A DNA stretch of 64,000 nucleotides from Shewanella intestini (GTDB taxonomy: Bacteria > Pseudomonadota > Gammaproteobacteria > Enterobacterales > Shewanellaceae): assembly GCF_018221465.1 (NCBI RefSeq), contig NZ_JAAIKR010000004.1:203389-267388 (forward strand), read 5' to 3'. A program made the position numbers and the translations under genes. Shown one piece after another: positions 22,930 through 31,751 of the stretch. Below the pieces are notes generated by a model. It made no database searches. It had not been told where the DNA came from and saw only the letters and a list, made by a program, of their open reading frames with translations. Every line of letters begins with the position of its first letter. Position 1 is the stretch's first letter.

Positions 22930-23057
22930 GAGATTTTGAGATTTTGAGATTTTGAGATTTTGAGATTTTGAGATTTTGAGATTTTGAGATTTTGAGATTT
23001 TGAGATTTTGAGATTTTGAGATTTTGAGATTTTAAGATTTTAAGATTTTAAGATTTT
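22930..23057. repeat. 8-bp tandem repeat array, unit GAGATTTT
   Basis: Thirteen perfect copies of GAGATTTT (22930-23033) followed by three copies of the variant AAGATTTT (23034-23057), 16 units in all. It lies between two convergent genes. Confidence 0.97.
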
Positions 23058-23084
23058 TATAAGGTTACGCAAAAGACGTTAAGT

Positions 23085-23142
23085 ATTGATGTGCTTATCT
23101 TAACGGCAAAAATGGGGGAACCGGAAAGATAAGTACATCAAT
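23085..23142. repeat. 17-bp inverted repeat with one mismatch
   Basis: Arms ATTGATGTGCTTATCTT (23085-23101) and AAGATAAGTACATCAAT (23126-23142) pair with a single G-T. The stem resumes after a 2-base internal loop with CGG/CCG around a 14-base loop. No T run follows. Confidence 0.75.
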
Positions 23143-23299
23143 TATCATTTATTAGCGAATCACTGTGACTTAGTCGTCATAGATTGTCTGCAGCAAATAC
23201 GATGAAACCTTGAACAGTGTGTTGACATCGCCGATATCTGATAATGCGGATGTTATCGGTGAAAACTGAATTGTGGCTTAACGATGACGTAATTTATTT

Positions 23300-24196
23300 T
23301 TATTGTTGATCAAGCTCATCAATTTTTTGAAGTTCGAGGCGTTTTTCTTTTAAGGCTTTAATTAACGGGGTTAAAATTAACTCCATTGCTAACGACATTT
23401 TGCCACCCGGGACCACAAGAGTATTCATTCGTGACATAAATGAGCCTTCGATCATATTCAAATAATATTGAAAATCGACGTCTTTTATTCCACGAAAACG
23501 GATCACGACAAAACTTTCGTCGAGGCTAGGAATATCTTTGGCGCTAAATGGATTAGAGGTATCTACCGTTGGTACACGTTGGAAATTAATATGGGTACGT
23601 GAAAATTGTGGCGTCATATGCTGAATATAATCATCCATACTACGAACAATTGAACCCATCACTTTCTCTCGGCTGTGACCACGCTCATTGGTGTCTCGGA
23701 TAATCTTTTGAATCCACTCTAAATTAACAATCGGCACCATGCCAATTAGTAAATCAACATGCTTAGCTACATCAATTTCATCAGTGACTACACCGCCATG
23801 TAAGCCTTCGTAATACAACATATCAGTGTCTGCTGGTAGGTCATGCCAGTTGGTAAACGTCCCTGGCATTTGGTTAAATGGCACGGCTTCATCAAAGGTG
23901 TGAAGGTAACTACGGGTTTGCCCGGTACCAGTATCAGCGTAACTGTCGAAGCATTCTTCTAGCTTGGCAAAATTATTAGCTTCAGGGCCAAAGTAGCTAA
24001 TGTTGTGGTTTTCAGCTTGAGATTTACGAATTAACACTTCCATTTCTGCGCGGGTGAAATGATGAAAACTATCACCTTCGACAAAAGCCGCATTAATACC
24101 CAATTGTCTAAAAATATGGGTAAATGCCGTTGTCGTGGTGGTGGTTCCCGCCCCTGATGAACCTGTCACTGCAATAATTGGATGTTTTGCTGACAT
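23300..24196 (-). CDS. prkB: Phosphoribulokinase-family protein PrkB
   Basis: P-loop kinase of the phosphoribulokinase/uridine kinase family. The 298-aa product has the Walker A-like motif GSSGAGTTTTT at residues 12-22, VEGDSFHHFTR, and YEGLHGGV. The organism shows no RuBisCO here, and the substrate of the heterotrophic family is not established. The order prkB-yheU-yheT near crp is that of E. coli. Confidence 0.92.
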   Translation of the reverse strand: MSAKHPIIAVTGSSGAGTTTTTTAFTHIFRQLGINAAFVEGDSFHHFTRAEMEVLIRKSQAENHNISYFGPEANNFAKLEECFDSYADTGTGQTRSYLHTFDEAVPFNQMPGTFTNWHDLPADTDMLYYEGLHGGVVTDEIDVAKHVDLLIGMVPIVNLEWIQKIIRDTNERGHSREKVMGSIVRSMDDYIQHMTPQFSRTHINFQRVPTVDTSNPFSAKDIPSLDESFVVIRFRGIKDVDFQYYLNMIEGSFMSRMNTLVVPGGKMSLAMELILTPLIKALKEKRLELQKIDELDQQ

Positions 24197-24291
24197 ATTT
24201 CCCGCCTAAAGTGAAGGTAAGTCTTAAATATAGAGTAAACAGTTATACGGTAATCGCAGCTATGGCGTCAAACAACGTCTGTAAGCTGATA

Positions 24292-24534
24292 TTAACGAAC
24301 GGCGATGATGTGTTCTTTATGACGAATAGCAATAGATTCGTCATCTTCACTGTATTCTACGACTAATTCCCCCTGTTTTAACTTGTATTTACAGCTTGCT
24401 ATTGCTTGTTCAAATTGTTGCTGGTCGATATCGGCAAAGCTGCCGTCTTCTAGTTGCGACAACAAGTGCTCTTTGATCAGCTGCGCTAACGTTGATGCCG
24501 GTAAAGACATTAATGCGTCATAGGGAATGATCAT
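24292..24534 (-). CDS. yheU: YheU-family (UPF0270) protein
   Basis: Small conserved protein of 80 aa with no established function. The N terminus MIIPYDALMSLPASTLAQLIKEHLL and the segment KYKLKQGELVVEYSEDDESI fit the family, which is about 72 aa in E. coli. Its start overlaps the yheT stop by 4 bases (ATGA), so translation is coupled. Confidence 0.88.
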   Translation of the reverse strand: MIIPYDALMSLPASTLAQLIKEHLLSQLEDGSFADIDQQQFEQAIASCKYKLKQGELVVEYSEDDESIAIRHKEHIIAVR

Positions 24535-25505
24535 TGTGGATCCTTGGTCAGTAAAAAGCTGAGTGCTCGTTGCTCAATATAAAATTTAGGACGCCAAGGG
24601 CTGCCGCCACAAATAAAGCCCACATGTCCACCACGTTGATGCAATTCATATTCAACAGCACTTGACAGTTGGTGTGGTTGTGGGATGACCTCATCGGTCA
24701 TAAATGGGTCATCTTGGGCATGGATAATTAATGTAGGTACGCTAATTTGTTGTAAATATTGCAAACCACTGGCGCGTTGGTAGTAGTCCTGTACGTCAGC
24801 AAAACCATGCAAAGGCGCGGTGATTTGGTCGTCGAATAAATAAAATGTCGATAACGAATTAAGTTGTTGATGAGTAATTGGCATTTGACTTGCCAACTCA
24901 GGTGTATTGAGCTTAGTGCGCATTTTTTGCTGCAACTGTTTGATTAAGTAATGTTGGTAAATCGTTGAAAATCCACCTTCCAAACGTTTTGCACATGCCC
25001 CTAACGCCAACGGTGCAGAAATAACCACAGCAGCGGCCAACAAGCTATCTTGTTGGTATGTCCCTTGGTATTTAGCTAATACGTTACCGCCTAAGCTATA
25101 ACCGACCGCGTATAACGGCGATTGTGGATAGGCTTGTGCTAATTGCTTAAGGGTAAACGCGATATCTTCAGTGTCACCACTATGATAGCTGCGTAGTAAA
25201 CGATTAGGTTCACCTGAGCAGCTGCGATGATGATGAACGACCGCGGTGAGCCCAAGTTGTTGCGCATGAGTTAACATTCGCCGTGCGTAATGGGAGGCTA
25301 CACTGCCCTCTAACCCATGTACTAATACCAAAATAGGCTGGCCATTAATGGGTTCTCCTAGCCAATCAAGGTCAATAAAATCACCATCCTCGAGCTCTTG
25401 ACGCCTGCGAACCGTTTGCGGTTGAGGGACTTTTCTCAATACCGGTAAGATGGTTTGTATATGCGGGTTTTTAGCCCACCAAGGGGGTGAAAATCGTTTT
25501 TTCAT
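24531..25505 (-). CDS. yheT: YheT-family alpha/beta hydrolase
   Basis: Predicted carboxylesterase-type hydrolase of 324 aa (AB-hydrolase 4 family). It has the N-terminal WWAKNPHIQTILP signature, the oxyanion region VLVHGLEGS, the nucleophile elbow GYSLGGNV, an acid in DDPF and a His in QRGGHVGF. It heads the yheT-yheU pair. The substrate is unknown. Confidence 0.9.
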   Translation of the reverse strand: MKKRFSPPWWAKNPHIQTILPVLRKVPQPQTVRRRQELEDGDFIDLDWLGEPINGQPILVLVHGLEGSVASHYARRMLTHAQQLGLTAVVHHHRSCSGEPNRLLRSYHSGDTEDIAFTLKQLAQAYPQSPLYAVGYSLGGNVLAKYQGTYQQDSLLAAAVVISAPLALGACAKRLEGGFSTIYQHYLIKQLQQKMRTKLNTPELASQMPITHQQLNSLSTFYLFDDQITAPLHGFADVQDYYQRASGLQYLQQISVPTLIIHAQDDPFMTDEVIPQPHQLSSAVEYELHQRGGHVGFICGGSPWRPKFYIEQRALSFLLTKDPQ

Positions 25506-25617
25506 TCAGGCCAGATTCTATTTGAGTTGGTGAAACTTTAGACGTATGGTTAACTATCAGTGGCATGCACTCTAGCATATAAGAAAAAATAACAACAAAT
25601 CTTCGTAAGAGGCAAGG

Positions 25618-26127
25618 ATGAATAGACGAACCTTTATCACTGGTGCCTTTGTCAGCACAGCAGCGCTTGCGGTTGGGGTGAATTTATCGACCTCTTTTAC
25701 CCGCCAAGAGCATGTACAAAGTTCGCATCGCATGTTATTTGCCACGTTAATTCCCATTTTTCTTGATGGCGCATTACCCGATGTCGCTACTCATAAAGAG
25801 CAAGCGATTAATCGCACGCTAAATACCATTGAGGCCACTATTAATGTGTTGCCACAAGAGCAACGTGAAGAAATCACTTTGTTACTTAATATGCTGGAAT
25901 CACGGTTTAGTTTGTTGCTGATCACTGGCAGTTTAACACCGTTAATTTTGCGCCAACCGTTTGAGCTAATCGATATGCTCGAGTCCTGGAGGCAGCATTT
26001 TATCACTTTACTCAATACCGCATATCTTGGGCTGCGTGAGGTGATCATGGCTAGCTATTACGCCAGCCCAGAACATTGGGGCCGTTTGCAATACGTTAAA
26101 CCCACTTTTGTTGTCGGTGACAATTAA
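25618..26127 (+). CDS. Tat-signal small subunit, gluconate-2-dehydrogenase subunit-3-like
   Basis: The 169-aa product starts with a twin-arginine signal (NRRTFITGAFVST). The body is helical and ends with YYASPEHWGRLQY, like subunit 3 of membrane-bound gluconate 2-dehydrogenase. In that family the small subunit helps export the cofactor-loaded dehydrogenase, which has no signal of its own. The GMC gene follows after 62 bp. AAGAGG lies upstream of the ATG. Confidence 0.75.
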   Translation: MNRRTFITGAFVSTAALAVGVNLSTSFTRQEHVQSSHRMLFATLIPIFLDGALPDVATHKEQAINRTLNTIEATINVLPQEQREEITLLLNMLESRFSLLLITGSLTPLILRQPFELIDMLESWRQHFITLLNTAYLGLREVIMASYYASPEHWGRLQYVKPTFVVGDN

Positions 26128-26189
26128 TCTTTGTCTAAATACGCCAGCGTAAGCTGGCATTAAATGTTTTTGCATAAAAGGAAAATATC

Positions 26190-27773
26190 TTGGCCATTAT
26201 CGACCCTATTGAAGTTGGTTTAGCTGCAGGTTGGCAACATGTCGATGCCGGTTTTTTAGATAAAGATAAACACTTTGACGCTGATGTCGTGATTGTCGGT
26301 ACCGGTGCGGGCGGCGGGACAGCGGCAGAAATACTGTCACAAGCTGGGCTTAAGGTATTAATGATTGAAGCGGGTGGATTAAAGTCATCACGTCATTTTG
26401 ATATGGAAGAGCGCACCGCATACCCAAACTTGTACCAACAAGCTGCGGCGATGAAAACCGCTGATAAAGGAATTGGTATTTTCCAAGGCCGCACGGTAGG
26501 GGGGTCAACTACCATTAACTGGACAACGTCGATAAGAACGCCAGCACCCACCTTGGACTTTTGGCAGCAACAACGTAGCGTCAGTGGCTTAACCACTTCA
26601 TCATTACAACCTTGGTTTGAAATGATGGAGCAGCGACTGAATATCCACCAATGGGATTACCAACCTAATAAAAACAATGCCGTGCTGCGCGATGGCTGTA
26701 AAAAATTAGGTTGGCAACATACGGTAATTAAGCGCAATGTTAAAGGTTGCTGGAATACGGGGTATTGCGGGATGGGCTGCCCAGTAAATGCGAAACAATC
26801 GATGTTAGTGACGACCATCCCTAGTGCGCTTAATGCCGGCGCAGTCCTTGTGTCACGGGCGAAAGTAACTGATATTGCTCATCGACAAGACAACGTGACA
26901 AGCCTTAGTGCAATTGCACAAAATGAGTTTGGCCAGCCAACAGGCGTAAAACTCACCTTTAGCGCCAGACATTATGTATTAAGTGCTGGGGCCATTCATA
27001 CACCAACGTTATTAATGCGGGCTAAAACGCCAGATCCCCATTTATTATTGGGGCAAACATTTTTGCATCCCACGTTATTGTCAGGTGCCATTTTTGATGA
27101 GCAAGTTAATGGTCACAGTGGCGCGCCGCAATCAATATACTCTGATGAATTTGTTTGGTCTGATGGCGCAGCCGGAGCACTTGGCTATAAATTAGAGTCA
27201 GCGCCAGTGCATCCTATTTTAATCGCATCTAAAACCATCGGTTTCGGTGAAAGCCATGCACAGTTGATGGCGCAGTTTAATCATTTGCAGGTCATCATCG
27301 CACTGGTTCGTGACGGTTTTAATCAAGATAGCCCTGGGGGGCGCATTCGTTTAACCGATAATAGCTTTGCACTTGATTACCCGTTAAATGATGCATTTTG
27401 GCAAGTGGCTAAACGGGCTTTTAAGTCTATGGCGCAATTGCAATTTGCAGCAGGTGCTAAGCAAGTATTATCGATGAGTGACGGCCAATCTATGGTGTCA
27501 TCGTTAACGCAAGCTGAGCATGCAATCGATAATATGGAAATTGGATTATTAAAAACGATTGTGGCGTCTGCTCATGTGATGGGCGGCTGCCCAATGGGTG
27601 AAGATAAAACACAGGCGATGATTGGTAGTAATGGGCAATCACATTATTTAGAAAACTTGTCCGTATTTGATGGTTCGATGTTTCCAACCAGTTTAGGCGC
27701 TAATCCGCAGCTGTCTATTTATGCCATCGTTGCCAAAAATGCCACTGCATTAGCAAAAAAATTAATCCGTTAA
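26190..27773 (+). CDS. GMC-family FAD-dependent dehydrogenase
   Basis: Flavoprotein of the glucose-methanol-choline family, 527 aa. It has the dinucleotide-binding motif VIVGTGAGGGTAAEIL (about residues 34-49), GRTVGGSTTINWT, and the C-terminal active-site region AHVMGGCPMG with the catalytic His. It has no signal peptide, so the preceding Tat subunit probably carries it out. The start is TTG with AAGG 8 bases upstream. The substrate, likely an alcohol or sugar acid, is not known. Confidence 0.85.
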   Translation: MAIIDPIEVGLAAGWQHVDAGFLDKDKHFDADVVIVGTGAGGGTAAEILSQAGLKVLMIEAGGLKSSRHFDMEERTAYPNLYQQAAAMKTADKGIGIFQGRTVGGSTTINWTTSIRTPAPTLDFWQQQRSVSGLTTSSLQPWFEMMEQRLNIHQWDYQPNKNNAVLRDGCKKLGWQHTVIKRNVKGCWNTGYCGMGCPVNAKQSMLVTTIPSALNAGAVLVSRAKVTDIAHRQDNVTSLSAIAQNEFGQPTGVKLTFSARHYVLSAGAIHTPTLLMRAKTPDPHLLLGQTFLHPTLLSGAIFDEQVNGHSGAPQSIYSDEFVWSDGAAGALGYKLESAPVHPILIASKTIGFGESHAQLMAQFNHLQVIIALVRDGFNQDSPGGRIRLTDNSFALDYPLNDAFWQVAKRAFKSMAQLQFAAGAKQVLSMSDGQSMVSSLTQAEHAIDNMEIGLLKTIVASAHVMGGCPMGEDKTQAMIGSNGQSHYLENLSVFDGSMFPTSLGANPQLSIYAIVAKNATALAKKLIR

Positions 27774-28142
27774 TGTGTACAAGTTTGTCGCTAAGGCATA
27801 AGTCACTGGCGATATATTGACAGAGTGTGGCTTTGGCTTGGTAAAGGGAATATTTTTACATTAAGAGATTAATATGGTTAAACTTTTTAACGCAAGCCAC
27901 CTTATTTAAACTTGCTTACTGTTTACCTTGGGCGTTGCAAAGATGCGTTATGTTGTTTAGGTCTGCAATATTTATCCGAACAATCAGATTGATATCTGCT
28001 TCGCAATTTCAAAATTAATCACCAACATATGACGCTGAAAGGCAAAAGAATAAATATTACGCATTGACATATTCGAAAAAACATATATATAATTTTCCAT
28101 ATGTTAAATGTGTAAGTTTTGTTTTCAAGGTGACAACAATTT
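27774..28142. other. Gene-free region upstream of arsR
   Basis: 369 bp without a plausible gene between the GMC gene and arsR. The last 80 bp hold the arsR promoter and operator; I see nothing in the rest. Confidence 0.5.
28064..28104 (+). promoter_or_regulatory. arsR promoter with overlapping palindromic operator
   Basis: A consensus pair TTGACA (28064-28069) and TATAAT (28088-28093) with an 18-bp spacer. The inverted repeat ACATAT (28081-28086) / ATATGT (28099-28104) overlaps the -10 box. Autorepression by ArsR is the obvious reading. Confidence 0.75.
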
Positions 28143-28490
28143 ATGAATTCTCCTCTCGCATTCTATAAATCTCTAGCTGATGAAACCCGGCTATTGAGTA
28201 TTTTACTGATTGTTAAAGAAAATGAACTGTGTGTATGTGAACTCATGCAGGCATTGCAAGAAAGCCAACCCAAAATATCACGTCATTTAGCTCAGTTAAG
28301 AAAAGTAGGTTTACTGCAAGACCGTCGACAAGGGCAATGGGTCTTTTATCAAATTAATGCCACCTTGCCGCAGTGGATGAAGCAAGTGTTACAAGACTCA
28401 TATGATAATAATCATGCCTATATGGCTATCTGTGAAAGTCGTTTAGCTCAGATGGGAGATCGCCCAGCCCGCGCAAATAAATGCTGTTAG
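28143..28490 (+). CDS. arsR: ArsR-family metalloid-responsive repressor
   Basis: Winged-helix repressor of 115 aa. It has the metal-site motif ELCVCEL (Cys30 and Cys32) that binds As(III) in ArsR, the recognition helix region QPKISRHLAQLRKVGL, and a Cys pair at the very C terminus. It is first in an operon with a gap gene and arsJ, and probably represses it until arsenite binds. Confidence 0.92.
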   Translation: MNSPLAFYKSLADETRLLSILLIVKENELCVCELMQALQESQPKISRHLAQLRKVGLLQDRRQGQWVFYQINATLPQWMKQVLQDSYDNNHAYMAICESRLAQMGDRPARANKCC

Positions 28491-28557
28491 GAAAGCGAAA
28501 AACAGTGACCAAATCATAAATCACTACTGTTAATAATTAAATTTTAAGGAAAAAATG

Positions 28558-29565
28558 ATGGCTATAAAAGTTGGTATTAATGGTTTTGGACGAATGGGAC
28601 GCTTATCAATGCGTGCCGCTTTTGATTGGCAAGATATTGAGATAGTTAAAATTAATGATCCTCAAGCCAATGCAGAAACATTAGCTCATTTAATTAACTT
28701 CGATTCGGTTCATGGTCAATGGCACCATGAAGCACGCGCTGAAGCAAACTCGATGTGTATTGGCGATAAAGTGATTAGCTGTACCGCAAATACCCATATT
28801 TCCGATACAGATTGGTCAAATTGTGACATCGTGATTGAAGCATCTGGCAAGATGAAAACCAAAGCATTATTACAGGCTTATATAGACCAAGGGGTTAAGC
28901 GGGTTGTTGTCACCGCACCGGTGAAAGAAGAGGGGGTGCTAAACATCGTGATGGGTGTAAATGATCACCTATATGACCCACAGCAACACACAATAATTAC
29001 CGCAGCATCTTGTACGACCAACTGCTTAGCGCCAGTGGTTAAGGTGTTGCATGAAAAACTGGGCATTAAGCATGGCTCAATGACCACCATTCATGACATT
29101 ACTAATACACAAACTATTATTGATGCGCCGCATAAAGACTTACGTCGAGCCCGCGCTTGTGGCATGAGCTTGATCCCAACAACTACAGGCTCAGCAACTG
29201 CGATTACTCATATTTTTCCAGAGCTTAAAGGTCGCCTTAATGGTCACGCCATTCGAGTGCCGTTAACCAATGCGTCTATTACCGATTGCGTGTTTGAAAT
29301 GGAGCAATCGACAACCGTAGAAGAAGTGAATGCATTATTGCAACATGCCGCAGCTAATGAATTGAATGGCATTTTAGGCTTTGAAACTCGGCCGTTAGTG
29401 TCTATTGATTATCGCACCGACCCGCGCTCAGCCATTATTGATGCGTTATCAACCATGGTGGTTAATGGCACGCAGCTTAAACTGTATGTGTGGTATGACA
29501 ATGAATGGGGATATGCAAACCGGACTGCTGAACTGGTGCGTAAGGTTGCCTTATTGGATAAATAG
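28558..29565 (+). CDS. gap: Glyceraldehyde-3-phosphate dehydrogenase of the arsenic operon
   Basis: The 335-aa product is a complete GAPDH with GINGFGRMG, catalytic Cys in [11 protein letters not shown] and [11 protein letters not shown]. Two ATGs occur in tandem (28555, 28558); the second is better spaced from AAGGA. Next to arsJ this enzyme type is known to make 1-arseno-3-phosphoglycerate from arsenate and glyceraldehyde 3-phosphate, which ArsJ then exports. It is unlikely to be the housekeeping glycolytic copy. Confidence 0.9.
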   Translation: MAIKVGINGFGRMGRLSMRAAFDWQDIEIVKINDPQANAETLAHLINFDSVHGQWHHEARAEANSMCIGDKVISCTANTHISDTDWSNCDIVIEASGKMKTKALLQAYIDQGVKRVVVTAPVKEEGVLNIVMGVNDHLYDPQQHTIITAASCTTNCLAPVVKVLHEKLGIKHGSMTTIHDITNTQTIIDAPHKDLRRARACGMSLIPTTTGSATAITHIFPELKGRLNGHAIRVPLTNASITDCVFEMEQSTTVEEVNALLQHAAANELNGILGFETRPLVSIDYRTDPRSAIIDALSTMVVNGTQLKLYVWYDNEWGYANRTAELVRKVALLDK

Positions 29566-29567
29566 TC

Positions 29568-30788
29568 ATGTCTGTATATCGCCAAGTCATGGCATTACCC
29601 GATGCCATTAAACAATACCTTATCGTAACAGCCAATTATTGGACATTTACTTTAACCGATGGCGCATTGCGCATGCTGGTGGTGTTGTATTTTTATCAGT
29701 TAGGTTATGAGCCCATTGCCATTGCAATGTTGTTTTTGTTTTATGAGTTTTTTGGTGTTGTCACCAACTTAGTCGGCGGGTGGCTCGGGGCGCGTTTAGG
29801 GCTTAATCGCACCATGAATATTGGTTTAGGCTTACAAGTATTTGCTTTACTGATGCTAGTCGTACCTGAACAATATTTAACGATTATGTGGGTGATGATT
29901 GCCCAAGCGTTTTCGGGAATCGCCAAAGATCTCAATAAAATGAGCGCCAAAAGCACGATTAAACTGTTAGTACCTAACGATGCTCAAGGCAAACTTTATC
30001 AATGGGTTGCCATACTCACAGGCTCTAAAAACACCTTAAAAGGCGTGGGCTTTTTCTTAGGAGGAGGCTTGTTAAGTGCGTTTGGTTTTCAGCATGCATT
30101 GTTAATCATGGCCGCGATGTTAGCGGTTGTGTGGGGACTTAGCTTGATTTTTCTTAACGCTGACATGGGTAAAGCCAAAGACAAACCTAAGTTTTCTCAG
30201 ATGTTTTCAAAAAGCCGTGCAATTAATTATTTGTCTGCTGCCAGAATGTGTTTATTTGGTGCTCGCGATGTGTGGTTTGTGGTGGCTTTACCGGTATTTT
30301 TAGCTAGCCACTTTCAATGGGACCATTGGTACGTAGGCGGATTTTTAGCATTGTGGGTGATAGGTTATGGCATTGTCCAAGCCTTTGCGCCTTACTTTAC
30401 CGGCAAAAGACAAGGCAGAGTACCTAATGGCCAAGCGGCATTTGCTTGGGCACTGGGGTTAATGTTTGTCCCTTTAGCGATTGGTCTGTCATTGCACTTT
30501 AATTGGTTAGCTGACGGTGTTTTACTGGTCGGTTTGCTGGTGTTTGCGGTGATGTTTGCCATTAACTCATCATTACATAGTTACCTTATTGTGAGTTACG
30601 CCAAAGAAGACGGTGTGTCACTTGATGTTGGCTTTTACTATATGGCAAATGCAATGGGACGTTTAATCGGTACGGTATTATCTGGCTGGGTTTACGGTGT
30701 GTATGGTATTGCTGCGTGCTTGATGATATCAACTGTGTTTATTGCTTTAGCGGCGCTGTTGTCGCGTAAACTGCCTGCTATGCATTAA
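29568..30788 (+). CDS. arsJ: Organoarsenical efflux permease ArsJ (MFS)
   Basis: Major-facilitator protein of 406 aa with about 11-12 membrane segments. The region WTFTLTDGALRMLVVLYFYQLGY and the loop SGIAKDLNKMSAKSTIK match ArsJ. It starts 2 bp after the gap stop. With gap it provides arsenate resistance by extruding an unstable arseno-phosphoglycerate that decays outside the cell. Confidence 0.9.
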   Translation: MSVYRQVMALPDAIKQYLIVTANYWTFTLTDGALRMLVVLYFYQLGYEPIAIAMLFLFYEFFGVVTNLVGGWLGARLGLNRTMNIGLGLQVFALLMLVVPEQYLTIMWVMIAQAFSGIAKDLNKMSAKSTIKLLVPNDAQGKLYQWVAILTGSKNTLKGVGFFLGGGLLSAFGFQHALLIMAAMLAVVWGLSLIFLNADMGKAKDKPKFSQMFSKSRAINYLSAARMCLFGARDVWFVVALPVFLASHFQWDHWYVGGFLALWVIGYGIVQAFAPYFTGKRQGRVPNGQAAFAWALGLMFVPLAIGLSLHFNWLADGVLLVGLLVFAVMFAINSSLHSYLIVSYAKEDGVSLDVGFYYMANAMGRLIGTVLSGWVYGVYGIAACLMISTVFIALAALLSRKLPAMH

Positions 30789-30809
30789 TTGATTAATTTC
30801 GATAATGAT

Positions 30810-30845
30810 AAACCCCAAGCTAGCTACAGTTTGGGGTTCTTTTTT
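30810..30845 (+). terminator. Intrinsic terminator after arsJ
   Basis: Stem AACCCCAA / TTGGGGTT with a 12-base loop, followed by CTTTTTT. Confidence 0.8.
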
Positions 30846-30990
30846 AGGGCAGAGTTAATCTAATCTATCGGGCTTTGCTTCTCAAAGGTTTTCTTCTACA
30901 CAACCTCACATTAGCGTAATCGCACTTAACACTAACGTAATACTGCACCACTGTCGGCTGTATCACCTCACATTCGTTGCCGTTATGGGG

Positions 30991-31443
30991 TTAACTTCTT
31001 GTCAAGATTGTTTCACTTAACCCTAATTGCGATAGATAGCAACGGACATTGGTTTGGTTCGATTGTTGGCTTAACGTAATGCAAGTTAAATGAGCGCTTA
31101 GCATTTGCTGTGATTGACGCTCCATGGATAATTCGATAGCCAACACTGCTTGATATTGTTCATCACTATTATGGTGTTTGCTGTTGCGTCTCAGTGCTCT
31201 AAATGGGGTTAAAACATGCATTTCCCAGTTATGAATGACCTGTTGTAATTGCTGCCAATGTTCGGGGGATAAATAACAGCGCTGTTGGTCTAAATGTTCG
31301 GCTAATAGCAGTAGATTGACATTGATATGATGGTCATCTTGTAAGGCGATATATCGTTTGGGCGCTAACAGGTAGTGTTGCTCGCAGTATTGCCATAATT
31401 GCGGATCGATTAACGCATTGTTTGAGGTTGTTGATGGCGCCAT
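30991..31443 (-). CDS. TIGR02444/DUF2390-family protein
   Basis: The 150-aa product has the family pattern LWQYCEQHYLLAPKRYIALQDDHHINVNLLLLAEH near the N terminus and ALRRN in the middle. No function is established. It is encoded upstream of the ABC-F gene yheS on the same strand, a pairing also seen in other gammaproteobacteria from memory. The two are separated by a tandem-repeat array. Confidence 0.72.
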   Translation of the reverse strand: MAPSTTSNNALIDPQLWQYCEQHYLLAPKRYIALQDDHHINVNLLLLAEHLDQQRCYLSPEHWQQLQQVIHNWEMHVLTPFRALRRNSKHHNSDEQYQAVLAIELSMERQSQQMLSAHLTCITLSQQSNQTNVRCYLSQLGLSETILTRS

Positions 31444-31531
31444 GATCTCGTTCCCTGTGTATGTAAGCCTTGCATATTAGCGATTTAGGTCAACACTTAG
31501 TGGTTGATTAACTGGAATAAATAGTCTTTAT

Positions 31532-31635
31532 TATCTGCCTATCTGCCTATCTGCCTATCTGCCTATCTGCCTATCTGCCTATCTGCCTATCTGCCTATCT
31601 GCCTATCTGCCTATCTGCCTATCTGCCTATCTGCC
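31532..31635. repeat. 8-bp tandem repeat array, unit TATCTGCC
   Basis: Thirteen perfect, uninterrupted copies, 104 bp in all. On the other strand the unit can be written GCAGATAG, one base away from the unit of the array at 63930-64000. Confidence 0.97.
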
Positions 31636-31673
31636 TGCTTATCAGTTAAACAAGCTTGCGCAAAATAAGTAAG

Positions 31674-31711
31674 CAAAATAAAGGCTGAGGGTTGTTAGTA
31701 CGCCTCAGCCT
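31674..31711 (-). terminator. Terminator-like hairpin after yheS
   Basis: On the minus strand AGGCTGAGG and CCTCAGCCT enclose a 12-base loop and are followed by TTATTTTG. Confidence 0.6.
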
Positions 31712-31751
31712 ATTGTTATATTACCTTAACTCTGTGTTTGTTTAAGGCCTA

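Larger units (their letters stand above)
22757..23299. other. Gene-free region between convergent Sel1 and prkB genes
   Basis: About 540 bp without a plausible gene. It contains an octanucleotide tandem array and, 28 bp after it, a 17-bp inverted repeat. No protein frame of note crosses it. Confidence 0.6.
31444..31751. other. Gene-free region between the DUF2390 and yheS genes
   Basis: 308 bp without a plausible gene. It holds the TATCTGCC tandem array and a hairpin near the yheS 3' end. Confidence 0.6.

Noticed and set aside
22930-23057. CRISPR array
   Set aside because: The units are contiguous 8-mers with no spacers, and no cas gene is present. The same holds for the other three arrays.
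23300-24196. Calvin-cycle phosphoribulokinase
   Set aside because: It sits in the yheT-yheU-prkB order of heterotrophs and no RuBisCO gene is present in the window.
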